A stretch of DNA of 64,000 bases from Allobaculum sp. Allo2 (GTDB taxonomy: Bacteria > Bacillota_I > Bacilli_A > Erysipelotrichales > Erysipelotrichaceae): contig NZ_CP078088.1 of assembly GCF_022701175.1 (NCBI RefSeq), positions 372,001 through 436,000 of the forward strand, in the 5' to 3' direction. Positions within the stretch are counted from its first letter, which is position 1. Each line of letters opens with the position of its first letter. The notes under the pieces were generated by a model. That model ran no database searches and was not told the DNA's origin. It saw nothing but the letters and a program-made list of their open reading frames with translations. Made by a program: the position numbers and the translations under genes. Positions 1-9,696 of this stretch are shown one piece after another.

Positions 1-1205
1 CGCAGGATGGACTTAAACAGACTTTCGTCAATTTTCGATTCTTCCGCAAATTCGCGCAGCGTTCCCTTTAAAAGGAAGAATCCTGCGGAACCCAGGAAAT
101 GATCAGACGAGAAGGACTGAACAGCTCGCCCGTATACGTAACTCCTCCTTCGCGGATCAGTTTGAGAAGGGTAGATTTGCCTGAACCGTTCGAGCCGTCG
201 AGTACAATGCGGTCGCCTTCATGAAGGGGAAAGCTGACCGGCTTGTTGACGGGTCGGGAATCATAAAAGCAGACCACATCATGCGCCGAAATCAGGGTGC
301 CATGCAAATCGTTCCTTGGCGAAAGACGAAGCGATTCGCTCTCTTCAAAATCCTGAAGCAGAGCGGATTTTTCTTCGATGGCTTTCTGGCGGCGGCGTTC
401 AATCGATTTCGAACGCTTCATCATCTTGGCTGCCCGATGACCGATAAAGCCGCGGTCAACTGGAGCGTTTCCGTATTTGGACGCTTCAATGCGACCTGAC
501 CAGTCGGCGCTTTGCCGACTGCTTTTCTGCATGGCGGAAATTTCTTTTTCAGACGGGTGTTGCGGGCATCTTCCGTATTCTGCCGGCTGATGAAATCGGA
601 TTTCCAGCTTGAATAGCTTCCTTTGACCAGTTCTACGCTCGACCGGTTGATGGCCAGCACATGATCCGTACAGCCATCGAGCAGTACACGGTCATGACTG
701 ACCAGAATAAAGCCATGCTTATCGTGCAGATAGGCAGAAAGAACCTGACGGCCGACGGTATCCAGGTGGTTGGCCGGTTCATCAATCAGAAGACACTTTC
801 CTTCGTTTAAAAAGAGAGCCGCAAGCTGTACTTTTGTTTTCTCGCCATAGGAAAGGGTCGAGTAAATCCTCCACAAAATATCTTCATCCAGCTTGAGGGC
901 ATTCAGCTCCCGGACAAATTCCCACTGCTGTGGCTGCGGGGCAATTTCCTGCAGCACATCCGCGACCAGCTGTTCTTCTTCCGATACTGGACACGGAAAG
1001 TACGCAAATTCCACGGGGAAGAAATGGTACCGGATCCCTGCAGTTCTCCCAGCAAAAGTCTCAACAGTGTCGTTTTTCCCCGGCCGTTTCGTGCACAAAG
1101 CGCCAGGTTCCAGCGGGGATCAAGATCCGCATTGAAATGTTCAAATACCGGTTCAGCCCCATTTTCATAGCTGAACGTCAAATCACGAATCTGAATCATA
1201 GACAT
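1..1205 (-). CDS. ABC-F ATPase, ribosome-protection type (3' end off window)
   Basis: Cytosolic ABC-F protein: two nucleotide-binding domains and no membrane segment. Members of this family act on the ribosome, and several displace antibiotics. I start at ATG 1205, 7 nt after GGAGG; an ATG at 1211 lies too close to that site. Domain 1 has Walker A ARNGRGKTT (about residues 38-46), signature LSYGEKTK and Walker B LLIDEPANHLD; a basic linker follows; domain 2 has Walker A GSNGSGKST. The layout resembles the Lsa/Vga-like group more than Uup or EttA. The last quarter lies beyond the left edge. The frame breaks near 1015-1018, near 545 and near 71-74; one added base at each gives one continuous protein. 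An antibiotic-resistance role is inference; a housekeeping ABC-F is the alternative. Confidence 0.85.
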
Positions 1206-1257
1206 ATGCATTCCTCCTTAAACTTTTACACAGGCGAATTTGAAACATTCCGAACTC

Positions 1258-1339
1258 GCAAAAGACCGCAGGAAATCTCCCGCGGTCTTGCAAGTCATAA
1301 AAAGAATTCATAGTCTGCCTGTTCAAAAAAACAGGCAAT
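1258..1339 (-). promoter_or_regulatory. possible attenuator in ABC-F leader
   Basis: On the minus strand, 57 to 84 nt before the ABC-F start, a 12-bp stem (1262-1273 with 1278-1289, four-base loop, one G-T pair) is followed by TTTT, like an intrinsic terminator. A second 8-bp hairpin (1316-1323 with 1330-1337) lies just upstream of it. Between them starts an ATG whose frame runs through the hairpin and into the ABC-F gene. Terminator-based leaders are known for antibiotic-induced ABC-F genes. That this one works so is inference. Confidence 0.4.
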
Positions 1340-1580
1340 TCAAATATTTAGACCGGACAGTGGATGGTTTCCTGCTTCCAGGCACAGTCCGATACAAAAT
1401 GTCATTGCGCCATCCGGCCATGACAAAACAGATCAGGAACATGCTTGGATTAACGTACTTTGCAGGAAATAGAATTCATCCTCTCACCAGGCCTTTCTGT
1501 CTGTTCATACCGAGTTAACCACAGTCGAAAACAGATTTCTACCCGCATGTCGTAAAAAGAAGGGAAAACGGAAGAAAACG

Positions 1581-1628
1581 AGAAAGCTCTGACCGGATCT
1601 GGAGGTTTTCCAGTCGGTCAGAGCTTTC
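1581..1628 (-). terminator. terminator of rsmG-parA-parB operon
   Basis: Long hairpin: outer 15-bp stem 1581-1595 with 1614-1628 and inner stem CTGGA/TCCAG. It lies 35 nt after the parB stop. T-rich sequence follows on both strands, so it may work in both directions. Confidence 0.75.
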
Positions 1629-1662
1629 TTTTCTGGTTTTTGTTTTCAATTTTTCTCGGGAA

Positions 1663-2609
1663 TTACTCTTCTTCGGTTTCGGTCAGCGAAAGAAGTTCAA
1701 GAATCCGGGTCAGATCGTTATTGTCTTCGAAATGAATATCAATGGAATGGGCGCGGATTTTTACCGAAGTCTGGAAGTAGCCTTCCAGCTGATTTGCGGC
1801 TTCCTGAATAAAGAGACTTTCCTTGTGGGCTTTCTCTTTTTCTTCTTTTGTTTCTTCCCCGTCTGGATCCAGATCCGCATTTTTTCTTTCGTGAGCGTCT
1901 TTCTGCTCGATGACCTGACGGACTTTGGATTCCATCGTACGAACGGACCAGCCCTGTTCAAACGCATCGTGCGCGAGCCGGGTCATTTTGCTTTTTCCTT
2001 TAAGGGAAGGAGGGCGCGGACATGACCCATGGACAGCTTTTTGTCGACGACCATCTGAGACACTTCGTCCGGGAGTTTAAGCAGACGCAGCAGATTGGCA
2101 ATATGTTCACGGCTTTTGCCGACACGGGCAGCCAGCTGTTCCTGGGTGTAATGCAGACTTTTGATCAGCTGATCATAGGCTTTGGCTTCTTCAATGACAT
2201 TCAGGTTTTCGCGCTGAATGTTTTCCAGCAGCGAAATTTCCATCATCTGCTGATCATCGAAATCCACAATAATGGCCGGAATCGTCTCCTGATTGGCCAG
2301 ACGGCTGGCGCGCAAACGGCGTTCACCGGCGATCAGTTCGTAGCCCGAAATGCTTTTCTTGACCAGAACCGGCGTGAAAACGCCGTGTTCGGCAATGGAA
2401 GCAGCCAGTTCTTCGAGCGCGGTCTGATCAAAGACTTTTCGCGGCTGATATGGATTGGGGCGAATCTGACTGAGCGGAAGGCGGAGCGGTTCGCTGACCT
2501 GGGCGGCCGGCTGATTCTGTCCGTTCTGGATGTCGTCGAGCATCTGTGTGATATCGCCGCCGAAAATCGAAGAGAGGCCTTTGCCGAGATGACTGCTGTC
2601 TTTACTCAT
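1663..2609 (-). CDS. parB: chromosome partitioning protein ParB/Spo0J
   Basis: DNA-binding CTPase that loads at parS sites near the origin, spreads, and recruits SMC; partner of ParA. The N-terminal region contains the CTP-binding motif GERRLRASR near residue 95 and is followed by the ENIQRENLN segment and the HTH that reads parS (TQEQLAARVGKSREHIANLLRLL). The C-terminal half carries a Glu/Lys-rich linker and the dimerisation tail. Start ATG 2609 overlaps the parA stop (ATGA), so the two are translationally coupled. The frame breaks near 1983-1987, where GAAAAAGC needs a sixth A; the corrected product is about 315 aa, slightly longer than the usual 280-300. A perfect parS lies inside dnaX at 33687. 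Confidence 0.95.
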
Positions 2610-3384
2610 GCTTCATCTACCTCTTCAATGTGCAGCATTTCGCGGGTCAGAGCCGCATAGGCTTTGGCCCCTTGCACTTTGTATCGTATTCGAAAATGGA
2701 TACGCCACGGCTGGGCGCTTCGGAAAGCTTAACGTTGCGGGGAATGGAATTCTGATAGACCAGACGGCCGAACGTCTGGCGAACTTCCTGAGAAACATCG
2801 ACCGAAAGGCGGGTACGGTAGTCAAACATCGTCATCAGAATGCCTTCAATGCTCAGATTGGGGTTGCTGGTCTTCTGAACCAGGCGGATCGTCAGCAGCA
2901 GCTGCGTCACACCTTCCAGCGCGTAGTATTCGCACTGTACCGGAATCAGAACGCTGTCGGCCGCCGTCAGGGCGTTCGTATTGAGAAGGCCGAGTGAAGG
3001 CGGACAGTCGATGATGATGAAATCGTAGTCGTCGCGCAGCGGATCCAGAACGTTTTTCAGCAGCTGTTCCTTTCCGGTTTTCAGTCGATCCATGACCAGA
3101 TCGGCACCGGCCAGCGAAATGTTGGCCGGAAGGATATCGATATTCGTCTTTTCGCCATGCACGATCGCATCGCGAACGGGATATTCTTCAAGCAGGACGT
3201 TGTAAATGGTCGGCTGCTGATTGGACTTCACCGCATTGAGCCCCTGCGAGGCGTTTCCCTGCGAATCGAAATCCACCAGCAGGACGTCCAAGCCCAGATA
3301 GGACAGGGCGCTGGACAGATTGATGGCGGTCGTCGTTTTTCCGACACCGCCTTTCTGATTGGAAATTGCGATAATTTTAGCCAT
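2606..3384 (-). CDS. parA: chromosome partitioning ATPase ParA/Soj
   Basis: Deviant Walker-type P-loop ATPase that works with ParB in origin segregation and regulation of DnaA. Motif KGGVGKTTT sits at residues 10-18, DFDSQGNAS follows, and IIIDCPPSLGLL is the Walker B region. Start ATG 3384 follows GAGGTGACGA, a ribosome site that also contains the rsmG stop. The frame is lost near 2668 where AAGGGGCC needs a fifth G; after that the tail reads AKAYAALTREMLHIEEVDEA and stops at 2606-2608, overlapping parB. Corrected length is about 260 aa, normal for Soj. Part of the rsmG-parA-parB unit. Confidence 0.95.
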
Positions 3385-3387
3385 TCG

Positions 3388-4088
3388 TCACCTCGAGCGG
3401 TTTTTCTTAATCGTTCCGTACGGACGGGGATATTTTGCGGGAACTTCTCCCGTCTTTTTAAAATAAAAATTGATGCGGGTTCCTTCATCGTTGCCCAGTT
3501 CAAATTCTTCTTCATGGTCGAGCACAACCGGCAGCGCCTTTAAAGCCGGAGCCGCATTTTTGAGCTCTTCTTTTCCATTTGCGCCTTTGAGCGCGATAAA
3601 GGTACCGGAATCGTTCACCAGCGGGACGCAGAGCTCGAGCAGAATCGAAAGACGCGCGACGGCACGTGCCGAAACCGCGTCAAACTGTTCGCGATGCTCC
3701 TTCACAAAGTCTTCGGCCCGCGCGTTGACGATTTCTACGTTATCCAGATGAAGCTGGTTTTGACTTCATTCAGAAAACGGCAGCGCTTGGCGAGCGGTTC
3801 CACTAAAACAAAAGAACGATTCGGCCAGGCAATGGCTAAAGGAATGCCGGGGAAGCCGGCACCGGAACCGACGTCGCAGAGCGTCTGGAACGATGTATGT
3901 AAAAACGGGACAACGGAGTCGTAAAAATGCTTCTGCCAGATTTCACTGTCATCGGTAATGGCGGTCAGATTCATTTTCTGATTCCACTCCTGAATCAGGT
4001 GAAGATACGTTTCAAATTGACCGAGCTGTTCTGCGGACAGATTCAGTCCTTTGGCAGCCAGTTCGTTTTTAAAAGAGTCTTTATTCAT
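3388..4088 (-). CDS. rsmG: 16S rRNA (guanine-527-N7)-methyltransferase RsmG
   Basis: SAM-dependent methyltransferase for G527 of 16S rRNA (GidB). The SAM site reads CDVGSGAGFPGIPLA near residue 70, preceded by HFYDSVVP, both typical of the family. ATG 4088 gives MNKDSFKNELAAKGL and a length near 235 aa, the normal size; no clear ribosome site precedes it. The frame breaks near 3763, where GTCAAAACC needs another A, giving EVKNQLHLDNVEIVNARAEDF. The gene ends 3 nt before parA. In most Firmicutes mnmE and mnmG precede rsmG; here a divergent gap and a DUF4230 gene lie upstream instead. Confidence 0.92.
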
Positions 4089-4388
4089 AAATTCAGTATA
4101 CCCATCCGGATTAGGCCGGGCAATCTGGGCCCCTGACGGAGAACAAAGCCCGTTTTTCCAGAGCCGGCCGGTCAGGAAAATATACGAGATTTGCCGCCGA
4201 GAGGCAAACCGCAGGAGACTATCCTTGTACAGGAGGCTTTTTATTCGCAAACAAAGCGGACTTTTAGGCCATAATCCTTGCGGTTTTTGTCACCGCTTTC
4301 AAAATTTAATCTATTAAAATACGATTTAGTTATCGTCATTTTCTCGGTTTGTGCTCAGAATTTGCTTATTTTTCTTAATTTTTTCCTA

Positions 4389-4417
4389 AAGCGTTACATT
4401 TTCTTTTCAAGTATAAT
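4389..4417 (+). promoter_or_regulatory. possible promoter for DUF4230 gene
   Basis: A TATAAT hexamer at 4412-4417 lies in the 470-bp AT-rich gap (4089-4557) between the divergent rsmG and DUF4230 genes. No good -35 box is visible. I see nothing else defined in this gap, although it must hold start signals for both directions. Confidence 0.35.
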
Positions 4418-4651
4418 AACTACGCATTCACCTGCTTGGAAGATGCAAAACGCTGCAGGCAAAGAACAGGCGCCCATTTTTCTCATATCTTACAATTCCT
4501 GTTTCCCTGCATCCCTCAATTTTATAGAGACAGACAGTTAAGGAGGCGAAAGCAGATATGTCAGATCCAGTAAAAACAATTCTTCGAATCGGGAAAAAGC
4601 GGTGCCGAATCCGCACGTACCAGAAGTACGAACGAGAACTCCGCAGGGAAA

Positions 4652-5379
4652 ATGCCCCGCAAGCGGAAAAAGCATTCTCTCAGTTTTAACGCCGTTCTCA
4701 TGCTGGTCATTCTGGCTGTCGGACTGGTCGCAGGCGTCGGCCTTACGAAATTTTTTCAGGTTACAGACCGGTACGAGCAGAAGTCGACAACCCTTTCCAA
4801 TGTTTTCGCAGAGTCCAACGACATTGTGACCTGCTACAACTACTACACCGGCATTGGAAAAATTGAAGGGGCCAAGCAGTTTCAGGAATGGAACATCCCC
4901 TTTACCGGAAAACGGCTGCTCTATACGTTCCAGGGAAAAGCCCTGCTTGGCATCAACGGAAAGAAGATTGAAGTCGACACGGACGAAGAAAACAAAATCA
5001 TTCATGTGCACTGCCCGGCCATTCAGATTCTTTCCAACGAAATCGATCCAGGATCGATCGAAGTGTATGACGCGAGCAACAACATCTTCAATCCGCTGAC
5101 CGCTGAAGAAATCTATGACAATCTTGAAGTGGAAAAGTCAAAGCAGGAAGAAGAAATGCTTTCCAACGGAGCCATTGAAGCCGCGGAAAGCAACGCCAAA
5201 TCCGCGCTGACCGATATTCTCCGGCTTTCCGGAAAAGTAGACGGCTATACGATTGAAGTCACCGTAGAACCGACCGATCTGCTCACCGACCGCAGCGACA
5301 TTCTTACCGACAGCGGCGAGAAGAGCTTTCAAAAGACGCAGACGAAGCCAACTCGATCTTAGAATCGGCAGCCAGATAG
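4652..5379 (+). CDS. DUF4230 domain membrane-anchored protein
   Basis: Unknown-function protein of the DUF4230 type. It has a basic start (MPRKRKKHS), one hydrophobic segment (about residues 13-32) and a long soluble part ending in a Glu-rich helix, so it is probably a signal-anchor protein with its body outside. ATG 4652 has only a weak AGGG before it. A stronger AAGGAGG at 4541 precedes ATG 4558, whose frame would join this one if two A runs (near 4571 and 4594) each lost a base, so the true start may be 4558. Near 5330 CAAAAG needs one more A; the tail then reads DADEANSILESAAR with a stop at 5377-5379. It is a lone plus-strand gene between minus-strand operons. Confidence 0.65.
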
Positions 5380-5448
5380 ATCCGCAAAAACCGGAGGCTC
5401 TTACAGAAAGCCGCACCGGCTTTGCTTATTAAAACAGGAAACATAAAG

Positions 5449-5487
5449 AACGGAGCTGTTCTTCTCAGGTGGAAGAGCAGCTCCGTT
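5449..5487. terminator. bidirectional terminator between convergent genes
   Basis: Stem AACGGAGCTG (5449-5458) with CAGCTCCGTT (5478-5487), extended inward by a further six pairs. T-rich sequence follows on both strands. It separates the DUF4230 gene (plus) from rpoE (minus). Confidence 0.75.
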
Positions 5488-5571
5488 TATTTATCTGATC
5501 TGTATGTTTTCTTCGAATGCCGGTCTGATTTACTCTTGTCGGCAGGCGAAGGTCGGAAGAGTTCGAGAAGA

Positions 5572-5910
5572 CTATTCTTCTTCCGATTCTGTTTCTTCGA
5601 CGACTTCTTCTTCTGTTTCGTCATCGTCAGCCGGAACGAAGTCTTCTTCGTCCTCAACGCTGAGCGAATCTGTATCCACAACCGTCGATGCTACGGTCTG
5701 ACGCGTACGCAGGTCCCATGTGTTTTTCGGCAGGGAAGCGAAGCGGCCGTCAATGGACAGGTCGCTGTAAAACTGTGCGATGTTGTCATCGGCCTGAGAA
5801 GGGGTAAATCCCATTCTCTCTTCTACGATGTGCCAGAGGTCCATGAACTGCATGGGCTTCTTTTCATCGGTTAAAATGTCGAACGCGTTATCGATCATAG
5901 ATTTTTTCAT
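5572..5910 (-). CDS. rpoE: RNA polymerase delta subunit
   Basis: Firmicute-specific delta subunit of RNA polymerase, which aids promoter selectivity and polymerase recycling. The N-terminal winged-helix domain (residues 1-80; PMQFMDLWHIVEERMG) is followed by a very acidic tail (VEDEEDFVPADDDETEEE). At 112 aa it is shorter than the 170 aa of Bacillus because the tail is short. Start ATG 5910 lies 26 nt after argS stops, and the gene is read with DUF1934 and argS. Unlike most genes here it is free of frame breaks. Confidence 0.93.
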   Translation of the reverse strand: MKKSMIDNAFDILTDEKKPMQFMDLWHIVEERMGFTPSQADDNIAQFYSDLSIDGRFASLPKNTWDLRTRQTVASTVVDTDSLSVEDEEDFVPADDDETEEEVVEETESEEE

Positions 5911-5935
5911 ACGATTATCTCCTCGTGATCACAAA

Positions 5936-7571
5936 TTACATGGATTCAGGTGCGGATACACCAATCAGACTCAGAGCGTCGGCCAGCACAATGCGGGTTG
6001 CCTGCAGCAGACCAAGACGCTGAGCGCTGAGTTCGGGGTTAGACGGGTCGTTGACTTTGCATGCGGAATAAAAGCTGTGGAACTTCGAAGCGAGGTTCTG
6101 AATATAATGCGAAATCTTGTGAACCTGTCGGGTGCGAGCGGTCTGTTCGATGACGTTCGGATACTGAGCCAGAGTTTTGAGAAGATCAATTTCCTTCTCG
6201 TGAACGAGGCCTTCATAAGACTGTACGGTCGGATAGTTTTCACTCTGAGCGGCTTTCAGAATCGAACAGATTCGTGCATGCGCGTACTGCGCATAGTAAA
6301 CCGGGTTTTCGTTGGACTGAGCAACGGCGAGATCCAGGTCGAAGTCGAGATGACTGTCGAGGGCTCTGCTGCTGAAAATGTAGCGGGCTGCGTCCACGCC
6401 AACCAGATCGACGAGGTCCATGATCGTCCAGGCATTTCCTAAACGCTTGGACATCTTGACTTCTTCCCCGTTGCGGACCAGACGAACCATCTGAATGATA
6501 TCCACATCCAGTTTATCCGGGTCATTTCCCATAGCGGCCATGGATGCCTTTAAACGAGGAATATAGCCGTGATGGTCGGCACCAAAGAAATCGACCAGCT
6601 TGTCAAAGCCGCGTTCGCACTTGTCGTTATGGTAGGCGATATCCGGAACCAGATACGTCAGCGAACCATCCTGCTTGCGCAGAACACGGTCTTTGTCGTC
6701 GCCAAAGTCCGTTGTGCGAAACCAGAGTGCCCCGTCTTGCTCATAGGTATAACCGTTTCGCTCCAGAATCTCAAGAGCCGTGTCCACTTTTCCAGCGTCG
6801 CGTAAAGCCTGTTCGGAAGTCCATACATCGAAGTGAACACGGAAGCGGTCCAGGTCATGACGGATCTTGTCCAGCTCGTAGGCAATTCCCTCTTTTCTGA
6901 AGAAATCGAGGGTTTCCTTCGTCGGTTCGAGATAGACATTCGGGTGCTCGCGGGCAATTTCTTCGGCTTTGACTTTAACGTCTTCGCCCATGTAGCCGTC
7001 CTGACCGATTTCGGCTTCCTGGCCATGCGCCTGCGCATAGCGGGCCCATAGGACTGCGCCAGATTGGCAATCTGGTTTCCTGCGTCATTGACATAGTATT
7101 CGCGGGTTACGTCATAGCCGGCTTTCTTCATAACGCGCGAAGCGGAATCGCCCCACGCCGCGCCGCGGGCATGACCAAGGTGCAGATCGCCGGTCGGGTT
7201 GGCGGAAACGTATTCGAGATTCACGCGGATGCCGTTGGGTTCAAACTGTCCGTATTCCGATTCCTTTTCCAGAATCGTCGGGATGACGCGGGAATACTGA
7301 TCTTTTTCATCGTGAAGTTGATGAAGCCGGGTCCGGCAATTTCGGCGCTTTCGATGGAATCGTCATCGAGCGCAGCAACCAGTTCCTGCGCAATAATCAG
7401 CGGCTTTTTGCGGAGGGTACGCGCCAGCTTCATCGCCAGGTTTGTCGCATACTCGCCCTGTTCTTTTCGTTTGGGAATTTCAATGGTAATTTCCCGGGCT
7501 CCAGGCTCAGATCCCAGGCTTTTTGCGGCGGACGCCAGAGCGTTGGCCAGCTGCAGATCCATAGCAGACAT
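5936..7571 (-). CDS. argS: arginyl-tRNA synthetase
   Basis: Class I aminoacyl-tRNA synthetase charging tRNA-Arg. The N-terminal arginine-specific domain is followed by the HIGH-type motif [15 protein letters not shown], the insertion [12 protein letters not shown], the KMSK motif VKMSKRLG, and a C-terminal anticodon-binding domain ending [19 protein letters not shown] 7571 is chosen because GGAG stands 8 nt before it; GTG at 7580 is in frame but inside that spacing. Frame is lost near 7300 and near 7050; restored, the protein is about 546 aa, normal for the family. It lies between DUF1934 and rpoE as one minus-strand operon. Confidence 0.95.
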
Positions 7572-7584
7572 ATTGTTCACTCCT

Positions 7585-8000
7585 TCATGCCAGTTTTATG
7601 TCATCCGTTCCGCCCTGAGGGGCAGCCGGTTCGTGTTCGATAAAACAGAAGTCTTCGCTTTGCAGTTCAAACTGAAATTCAGCTTCTTCTTCAATTTTGT
7701 AGCTCACCAGAATCCGATGCGGTTCGCGGACAATGCGCACATCGCTCAAGACGGCTTCCAGTTCGCCGAATTCGCTGAAAATTCGCACCCGGCCCTTGCC
7801 GGAATCAAACAGGGAAAGCACGCTCAGCGCTTCCTGCTGATTTTCAATCACAATGCCTTTCGGAAGAATTTTCCAGACGCAGTGACAGTCCTCGGCTTCC
7901 ATGGTGACAAAAATTCCTTTGTTCTTTCTTCAAACTCCGCTTCTCCTTTAAAAATCTCGGTTTTCGCAGTGAGTTCGCATAAAGCGGCTTGACTTTTCAT
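7585..8000 (-). CDS. DUF1934 (YwiB-like) protein
   Basis: Small beta-barrel protein of the YwiB/DUF1934 family, function unknown; in Bacillus it neighbours argS, as here. The body reads VWKILPKGIVIENQQ, then a strand-rich segment ending FELQSEDFCFIEHEP. The unbroken part starts at 7902, but the upstream frame from ATG 8000 (MKSQAALCELTAKTEIFKG) joins it if GAATTTTTG near 7911 gains a T, giving about 139 aa, the usual family size. No clear ribosome site precedes 8000. The gene ends 13 nt before argS. Confidence 0.75.
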
Positions 8001-8114
8001 AGCGAAGAAAAGTTTAACATACAGATTCTTCTTTTCAACGGATTACCCATCTCTCCGGCTTTATTCATCGTGAAAATCCGCCCATACGCGCCTCGTCTGC
8101 CCCTCTGCGCAAAA

Positions 8115-8132
8115 TCCCGTTTTCTCGCGGGA
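8115..8132 (-). terminator. possible terminator after HD hydrolase gene
   Basis: Minus-strand hairpin TCCCG/CGGGA with an eight-base loop followed by TTTTG, about 80 nt past the HD-gene stop. The short stem makes it a weak call. The 210-bp gap 8001-8213 shows nothing else. Confidence 0.35.
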
Positions 8133-8213
8133 AGAAGGACCGCTGCAGAAAACAGGAAAAGACAGACTCAACAGGTATGCCAGACAGGCTTGCCGTCCGA
8201 ATACAGGCGGCGT

Positions 8214-9438
8214 TTACGAAGAAGCGGTGTGGACTTCCTTGGGGAAATACACACGGATCTGCTGGGGATTTTTCATTTCCAGCAAAGACCGCACCACCAC
8301 CGAACAGTCCGAAAGCGGAAGCAGTCTCTCCTGGTCAAGAACGAGAATCGGCTTGGACTGCTCTTCCTGATACGGCAGAAATTCTTCCAGTCGAATCGGT
8401 TTAAGATGAACATAGTAATCCGGATCAAAACTCGCTTTTCGCGTCTTTTCGCGAATGGCTTCGATTCGCTCGGGACTAGCTTCGTTTTCCCAGCGCGGCA
8501 GACGCCGATCACATATGCGATGGGCCAGATCGGCAAGAATGGGATCCTTGGCGGATTTCGCCGCTCCGATTTCGCTGATCAGAACGTAATCGTCCAACTC
8601 CAGAAAGCGCTCCGGATCAAAGGGCTGATCAAATACAGGCTCGAGCGCTTTCGATCCGTATTCTTCAAAGTTTTCCTGACGCAGTCTGGCATAGCGCCCA
8701 AAGAAAGCCTGAACGAGCAGATCGTAGCCAAACGCATCGGGATGGAGATACACCTGCCAGTACATCTGATAGCGGCCCATGATGTAGTCTTCGACCGAAT
8801 GGACGCCGCTTTTTTAATGCACAGACGGCCGTCCTTCACACGCAGAGTACGCAGTATGCGTTCCAGATCGAAGCGGCCGTAGCTCGTTCCTGTTTCGTAG
8901 GCGTCGCGAAGCAGATAGTCCATGCGGTCGCAGTCGAGCTGCGAGCTGATCAGATCTTCCAGAAGCGCGCAGCCGGATCGATGCTCCAGAATGGCAGCCA
9001 CCATGGCGGGCAGTTTCGGATTTTCCCCGGTCAGAATTTTATACACTTCGCCTTCGGGGTTCGTAATCAGACGGCACGTAACGGCCTCATGGTGAATATG
9101 GGAGATCGCCTCATAGCTGTGCGAAAGCGGTCCGTGACCCAGATCGTGCAGGAGCGCCGCGCAAAGCGCCGCGGTCTGTTCGAATTCATCGAGCGTATCC
9201 GTCACGCCGGGCACTTCGTTCAGAATGCGCCGGCAGATTTCATACACGCCCAGACAGTGGGAAAAGCGGGAATGTTCCGCGGTATGGTAAACCGCCATAA
9301 CGCCCCTAGCTGATGAATGCGGCGCAGACGCTGAAATTCCGGCGCGTCGAGAAGCTTCCAGATGACCTGCAGATCAATATGGATATAGCCGTGGACGGGA
9401 TCGCGCAAAACGCGCGTCTCATTCAGCCGGCGCATCAT
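8214..9438 (-). CDS. HD-domain phosphohydrolase (YwfO-like)
   Basis: Metal-dependent HD-family hydrolase similar to the deoxyguanosinetriphosphatase-like YwfO group. The start MMRRLNETRVLRDPVHGYIHI is a typical N-terminus. The metal site is spread over HSRFSHCLGVYE, ALLHDLGHGPLSH and LDCDRMDYLLRD. The C-terminal region is longer and less recognisable. The start at 9438 (or 9435) overlaps the rqcP stop, so the two are coupled. Frame breaks lie near 9303 (GGGG needs a fifth G) and near 8813 (a run of six A needs a seventh); restored length is about 409 aa. The substrate, probably a (deoxy)nucleotide, is inference. Last gene of the pth-mfd-rqcP-HD unit. Confidence 0.85.
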
Positions 9439-9693
9439 AGTCTTTTTCTCTTCGCGCAGCACTTCAAACATCAGAAGCGCTTTTTCCTTGGACGCCTGTT
9501 TCGGCGTATCGAGCACCCTCACTTCCAGAAGCCGGTTGCCAAACTCCATGCAGATCACATCGCCTTCTTCGACTTCGCTCGACGGTTTCGCCGTGCGTCC
9601 GTTGAGCTGAATGCGTTTTTGAAGGGCAAGTTCCTTAGCGGCTTCGCGGCGTTTGAGAATGCGCGCGGTTTTCAGATATTTATCAAGTCTCAT
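9419..9693 (-). CDS. rqcP: RqcP/YabO, S4-domain ribosome quality-control factor
   Basis: Small S4 RNA-binding protein that binds stalled 50S subunits and assists RqcH in C-terminal tailing. MRLDKYLKTARILKRREAAKEL with NGRTAKPSSEVEEGD is the classic S4 alpha-L motif. As written, the frame runs on into the HD gene; adding an A to GAGAAAAAG near 9446 gives the end EEKKDYDAPAE and a stop at 9419-9421, about 91 aa, the usual size. It starts 3 nt after mfd, the same order as mfd-yabO in other Firmicutes but without the sporulation genes that lie between them in Bacillus. Confidence 0.88.
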
Positions 9694-9696
9694 GGT

